DNA of 64,000 nucleotides from Amycolatopsis coloradensis (GTDB taxonomy: Bacteria > Actinomycetota > Actinomycetes > Mycobacteriales > Pseudonocardiaceae). Below, piece by piece: positions 60,618 through 64,000 of the stretch. The stretch is from positions 310,001-374,000 of the forward strand of contig NZ_MQUQ01000012.1 in assembly GCF_001953865.1 (NCBI RefSeq), given 5' to 3'. Each line of letters opens with the position of its first letter. The first letter of the stretch is position 1. The notes beneath the pieces are model-generated. The model made no database searches and was not told the origin of the DNA. It worked only from the letters and a program-made list of their open reading frames with translations. Made by a program: the position numbers and the translations under genes.

Positions 60618-61040
60618 GTGTTCGAAAGTGTCGGCTGGGGCGAGATCCTCATCATCATCGTCGCGGGGCTGTTCATTCTCGGTCCGGAGCGGCTCCCCGA
60701 AGCCGCGGCGTGGATGGCGAAGAGCGTCCGCAAGGTCCGCGAATTCGCGACCGGGGCCAAGACGCAACTGCGCGAAGAGATGGGCCCGGAGTTCGATCAG
60801 CTGCGCAAGCCGCTGGAGGACCTGCGAGGCTTGCGCAACTTCGACCCGAAGCGGGTCGTCACCCAGCACCTGTTCGACGGTGACTCGGATCCGCTGGGAC
60901 TCAAGGACGTCAACGGCACCAATGGCTCCAACGGCGCCACGAACGGTGCTTCGAAGCCCAACGGCTACCCCGCGACCGCCGCGCAGCCCGACCCCCTGAA
61001 GCCGGGCGAACGCCCCCCTGTCGACCCCGACGCCACCTGA
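60618..61040 (+). CDS. tatB: twin-arginine translocation protein TatB
   Basis: This 140-aa protein has the TatB layout: one membrane helix (about 5-20, [17 protein letters not shown]), the GPERLP hinge, an amphipathic helix ([21 protein letters not shown]) and a charged, then Gly/Asn-rich tail. It helps receive folded twin-arginine proteins. GTG 60618 with GGAGG upstream. Follows htrA as in Rv1223-Rv1224. Confidence 0.92.
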   Translation: MFESVGWGEILIIIVAGLFILGPERLPEAAAWMAKSVRKVREFATGAKTQLREEMGPEFDQLRKPLEDLRGLRNFDPKRVVTQHLFDGDSDPLGLKDVNGTNGSNGATNGASKPNGYPATAAQPDPLKPGERPPVDPDAT

Positions 61041-61047
61041 CCCCTCA

Positions 61048-61144
61048 CGCGTTTCGTCCTCTAGTTGCGGTCCTTGCGCGCGCAACTACCGCAACCAGTC
61101 CTCTAGTTGCGTGGTGGGAGGCTCGCAAGTAGAGGACTGGTTGC
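61048..61144. repeat. family-A composite palindromic repeat
   Basis: A half copy of the 1237 repeat (CGCGTTTCGTCCTCTAGTTG, from 61048) is joined to a second hairpin whose arms 61091-61111 and 61124-61144 differ by one base. It fills the tatB-mrp convergent gap, suggesting insertion of one copy into another. Confidence 0.82.
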
Positions 61145-61154
61145 GAAAGGCAGG

Positions 61155-62300
61155 TCAGCGGCCCGCGGGGGTCACGTTCAGCATCATCCCGGCCAGTCCG
61201 CGTGCCCGGACGGTCAGCTTCGTCGCCGCCTCCTTGAGCACGAGCGACGCCGGCGCGTCCGGCTCCGCCAGCACGATCGGCGTGCCCGCGTCGCCGAAGG
61301 TGACCACGCGCGGGTCCATCGGGATCTGCCCGAGCAGCGGCACGGTCGCCCCGACCGACTTCGACAGCGAATCGGCCACGGACTGCCCGCCGCCGGAGCC
61401 GAAGATCTCCATCCGGGCGCCGTCGGGCGTCTCCAGCCACGACATGTTCTCGATGACCCCGGCGACCCGCTGCCGCGTCTGCAACGCGATCGCACCCGCG
61501 CGCTCGGCCACCTCGGCGGCCGCCTGCTGCGGGGTGGTGACGACCAGGATCTCCGCGTTCGGGATGAGCTGCGCCACCGAGATCGCGATGTCGCCGGTGC
61601 CCGGCGGCAGGTCCAGCAGCAGGATGTCCAGGTCGCCCCAGAACACGTCGGCGAGGAACTGCTGCAGCGCGCGGTGCAGCATCGGCCCGCGCCACACGAC
61701 CGGCTCGTTGCCAGGGGTGAACATGCCGATCGAGATGACCTTCACGCCGTGCGCCTGCGGCGGCATGATCATGGTGTCGACCTTGGTCGGCTTCTCCCGC
61801 GCGCCGAGCATCCGCGGCACCGAGTGCCCGTAGATGTCCGCGTCGACCACGCCGACGGAAAGCCCGCGTTCGGCCATCGCGGCCGCGAGGTTCACCGTCA
61901 CCGAGGACTTGCCGACCCCGCCCTTGCCGGACGCGACGCAGTAGACCCGCGTCAGCGAGCCCGGCTGCGCGAACGGGATCACCGGTTCCGCGGCGTCGCC
62001 GCGCAGCGATTTTCGCAGTTCCGTGCGTTGCTCGTCGTTCATCACGTCGAGTTCGACCCGGACGTCGTTGACGCCGGGGAGCTTCGCGACGGCGTCGGTG
62101 GTGTCCTTGGTCAGCGTCGCCTTCAACGGGCAGCCGGCGACCGTCAGGTAGATCCCGACGGTGACCACACCGTCCGAGCCCACCTCCACGCCCTTGACCA
62201 TGCCGAGGTCGGTGATCGGTTTCTTGATCTCCGGGTCGTACACGGCCTTCAGCGCGGTGCGGACGTCGTCGACGCTGGGGAGTTGCTGCGTACTGGTCAC
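61155..62300 (-). CDS. mrp: Mrp/NBP35 family iron-sulfur carrier ATPase
   Basis: This 381-aa protein has an N-terminal MIP18/DUF59 domain (about 5-90, VDDVRTALKAVYDPEIKKPITDLG) and a P-loop ATPase with the deviant Walker A ASGKGGVGKSS and DLPPGTGD. It should carry Fe-S clusters for apo-proteins. The CxxC pair seen in most Mrp after ENMS is absent (ENMSWLETPDGARMEIFG), as in other actinobacterial copies. GTG-free ATG 62300. Ends 10 bases after the composite repeat. Confidence 0.9.
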   Translation of the reverse strand: MTSTQQLPSVDDVRTALKAVYDPEIKKPITDLGMVKGVEVGSDGVVTVGIYLTVAGCPLKATLTKDTTDAVAKLPGVNDVRVELDVMNDEQRTELRKSLRGDAAEPVIPFAQPGSLTRVYCVASGKGGVGKSSVTVNLAAAMAERGLSVGVVDADIYGHSVPRMLGAREKPTKVDTMIMPPQAHGVKVISIGMFTPGNEPVVWRGPMLHRALQQFLADVFWGDLDILLLDLPPGTGDIAISVAQLIPNAEILVVTTPQQAAAEVAERAGAIALQTRQRVAGVIENMSWLETPDGARMEIFGSGGGQSVADSLSKSVGATVPLLGQIPMDPRVVTFGDAGTPIVLAEPDAPASLVLKEAATKLTVRARGLAGMMLNVTPAGR

Positions 62301-62309
62301 ACGTCCATG

Positions 62310-62819
62310 TTACGTACCGGTAGCCGTGCGGTCGGGTTTGCCCTTGCGCGGCTTGGCATCAAGATCCTCACGGAGGCGGTCGAGTTCGCCGCGGAGGAAG
62401 TCACGGGTGGCGACCTCGCCGACCGCGATCCGCAGTGACGCCAGCTCCCGCGCGAGGTATTCGGTGTCCGCCTTGGTCTGCTCGGCCCGGTTCCGGTCTT
62501 CCTCCAGCGAGACGCGGTCACGGTCGTCCTGGCGGTTCTGCGCCAGCAGGATGAGCGGCGCGGCGTACGCGGCCTGCGTCGAGAACGCCAGGTTGAGCAG
62601 GATGAACGGATACGGGTCCCAGCGCAGCGAGACCGCCACCAGGTTCAGCACGATCCAGACGATGACGGTCAGTGTCTGCCAGAAGAGGTACTTGCCGGTG
62701 CCGAGGAACCGCGCGACCCGTTCGGTGAGCCTGCCGAAGGTGTCCGGATCCAGGTTCAGCTTGAACCGGCCTTGGCCGCGGGGCTGGTCGAGCCGTCGCC
62801 CGGGCGTCAGTTCAGGCAC
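62310..62819 (-). CDS. DUF1003 membrane protein
   Basis: This 169-aa protein has a DUF1003 core: RVARFLGTGKYLFWQTLTVIVWIVLNL, WDPYPFILLNLAFSTQAAYAAPLILLAQNRQ (two membrane spans) and a C-terminal coiled coil rich in Arg and Glu. GTG 62819 overlaps the upstream MgtE-like stop by eight bases (GTGCCTGA). It corresponds to Rv1231c. Function unknown; probably works with the MgtE-like protein. Confidence 0.85.
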   Translation of the reverse strand: MPELTPGRRLDQPRGQGRFKLNLDPDTFGRLTERVARFLGTGKYLFWQTLTVIVWIVLNLVAVSLRWDPYPFILLNLAFSTQAAYAAPLILLAQNRQDDRDRVSLEEDRNRAEQTKADTEYLARELASLRIAVGEVATRDFLRGELDRLREDLDAKPRKGKPDRTATGT

Positions 62820-64000
62820 GTTCGGCCTCCTCGCTTTCTTCTTCGGTGACCTCGCCGGTGATGTCGTGCAGCCCGGTCTCGCGCCAGTCCTCCGGGAGCA
62901 GGTGGTCGAGCACGTCGTCGACGGTGACCGCGCCGAGCAGATGGTCCTCGGCGTCCACCACCGGCCCGCAGGTGAGGTTGTAGGCGGCGAAGTAGCGGGT
63001 GACCTCGGACAAGGTGGCGTCCGGCCGTAGCGCGGGCAACTGGGAGTCCACGGCACTCGCGACCATTTCCGCGGGCGGCTCGCGCAGCAGGCGCTGGAAG
63101 TGGACGACACCGACGAAGCGCCCCGTCGGCGTCTCCGTCGGCGGGCGGCAGACGTACACCATGCTCGCCAGCGCCACCGGCAGGTCGGCGTTGCGGATGT
63201 GCGCGAGCGCCTCCGCGACCGTCGCGTCCGGCGTCAGCACCACCGGTTCGGGCGTCATCAACCCGCCCGCGGTGTCCGAGGAGTACTTCAGCAGCCGCTT
63301 CACCGGCGCCGACTCCTCGGGTTCCATCAGCTCCAGGAACCGGTTCTGTTCGGCGGGCGCCAGTTCGGCCAGCAGGTCGGCGGCGTCGTCGGGGTTCATC
63401 GCCTCGAGGATGTCGGCGGCCCGTTCCTCGGCGAGGTAGGACAGCAATTCCTTCTGGTCGTCCTCGGGAAGCTCCTCGATGACGTCGGCGAGATGCTCGT
63501 CGTCCATCGCGTCGGCGACCTCGTGCCGCCGTTTCAGCGGCAGGTCCCGGACCGTGGCGGCGACGTCCGCCGGGCGCATGGTGTCGAACAGCATCAGCAG
63601 CTGCGCCGCGCCCTGGGTCTGGCCGGTCAGGTCGGTGAGCCCGAGCCCGGACACCTCCGACCACGGCAGCACCTGCATCGGCGCGCGCCGCCTGCCGAGG
63701 CCGAGCCTGCTCGACCGCTCGCGGATCGCGAGTTTCGCGAGCACCCAGTCCCGGGTCCGCGTCGGTTCCATCGCGGCGTCGACCACCGTGACCCGGGTGT
63801 CCGAGCCCGCGAGCGTGGCGTACGCGTCGAACAGCTGCCCGACCACCAGCACCTCGTTGGGCCGCTGATGGAACCGCCGCATGTTGACCGAACCGGTGGC
63901 GAGCGTGATGGCGGTGGGCTCGATCGAGGTCACCCGCAACATCGGCACGAACACGCGGCGCCGCGTCGTCAGCTCGACGACGATGCCCAGGATCCGCGGT
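62812..64000 (-). CDS. MgtE N-domain / CBS-domain protein, 5' end outside the window
   Basis: The frame is open at the right window edge and gives at least 396 residues. About 1-110 are a PRC-barrel-like start (VVELTTRRRVFVPMLRV, SIEPTAITLATGSVNMRRF), then an MgtE N-terminal domain (VEDLPEDDQKELLSYLAEERAADILEAM region) and two CBS domains (PVVLTPDATVAEALAHIR; LPALRPDATLSEVTRYFAAYN, VVDAEDHLLGAVTVDDVLDHL). The Mg2+-transport membrane part of MgtE is missing. It matches Rv1232c. Likely a cytoplasmic sensor working with the DUF1003 protein. Confidence 0.88.
   Translation of the reverse strand, partial: PRILGIVVELTTRRRVFVPMLRVTSIEPTAITLATGSVNMRRFHQRPNEVLVVGQLFDAYATLAGSDTRVTVVDAAMEPTRTRDWVLAKLAIRERSSRLGLGRRRAPMQVLPWSEVSGLGLTDLTGQTQGAAQLLMLFDTMRPADVAATVRDLPLKRRHEVADAMDDEHLADVIEELPEDDQKELLSYLAEERAADILEAMNPDDAADLLAELAPAEQNRFLELMEPEESAPVKRLLKYSSDTAGGLMTPEPVVLTPDATVAEALAHIRNADLPVALASMVYVCRPPTETPTGRFVGVVHFQRLLREPPAEMVASAVDSQLPALRPDATLSEVTRYFAAYNLTCGPVVDAEDHLLGAVTVDDVLDHLLPEDWRETGLHDITGEVTEEESEEAERA

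Noticed and set aside
61091-61144. rho-independent terminator with U-tract for tatB
   Set aside because: The hairpin is real but has no T-run on either side; listed as a repeat rather than as a canonical terminator.

Overview
The window is high-GC actinobacterial DNA, most like a Pseudonocardiaceae genome such as Amycolatopsis. This rests on codon bias, GTG/TTG starts, 4-bp GTGA/ATGA gene overlaps, F420 biosynthesis genes, a whole pathway for arabinogalactan linker rhamnosylation, and gene orders familiar from Mycobacterium tuberculosis. Two M. tuberculosis neighbourhoods that lie apart there are joined here: rmlD-wbbL-manB-fbiB-fbiA (Rv3261-Rv3266 type), and fdxC-dapC / dapD-dapE-LOG-gpgS-DivIVA-tagA-DUF3117 / OMT-sigE-rseA-htrA-tatB-mrp-DUF1003-MgtE-like (Rv1177-Rv1232 type). 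Species assignment is inference from memory of families, not from a search.

Layout. 1-9.8 kb: end of rmlB, rmlD, five glycosyltransferase genes in two divergent blocks (one a GT2-GT4 fusion) and wbbL, a cell-envelope glycan locus with a decayed gene between. 9.8-15.6 kb: serine hydrolase, mannose-1-phosphate guanylyltransferase, AlkA-like glycosylase, small proline-rich membrane proteins, GntR regulator, Nudix hydrolase. 15.6-18.7 kb: GNAT-fbiA-fbiB-Nudix operon (coenzyme F420). 19-26.5 kb: ferredoxin and lysine/DAP genes dapC, dapD, dapE, interrupted by a TetR/monooxygenase pair, a CHAD protein and a 245-bp MITE-like element. 26.5-38 kb: accessory block with an APH(6)-like kinase, two XRE-TPR regulators, a chitinase with a DasR-type site, M28 and M4 secreted peptidases sharing the same C-terminal modules, and a GH9 enzyme. 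38-41 kb: two LOG proteins, an acyltransferase and gpgS. 41-46.7 kb: cydABDC, whose CydA lacks the quinol-binding Q-loop. 46.8-50.4 kb: a PadR-HAAS-DivIVA-SRPBCC-tagA chain. 50.4-56.7 kb: enoyl-CoA hydratase, DUF3117, leucyl aminopeptidase, PAP2 phosphatase, a broken lysR next to an MFS gene, and an O-methyltransferase. 56.8-64 kb: the sigE envelope-stress cluster (with a recognisable ECF promoter), tatB, mrp, DUF1003 and an MgtE-N/CBS protein cut by the window end.

The most distinctive non-coding feature is a set of at least four families of palindromic intergenic repeats, mostly at gene 3' ends. One is present as two exact copies in opposite orientation 17.6 kb apart. Another lies in frame inside an MFS gene and forms the last codons of a PAP2 gene. 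No tRNA, rRNA, CRISPR array or complete insertion sequence was seen.
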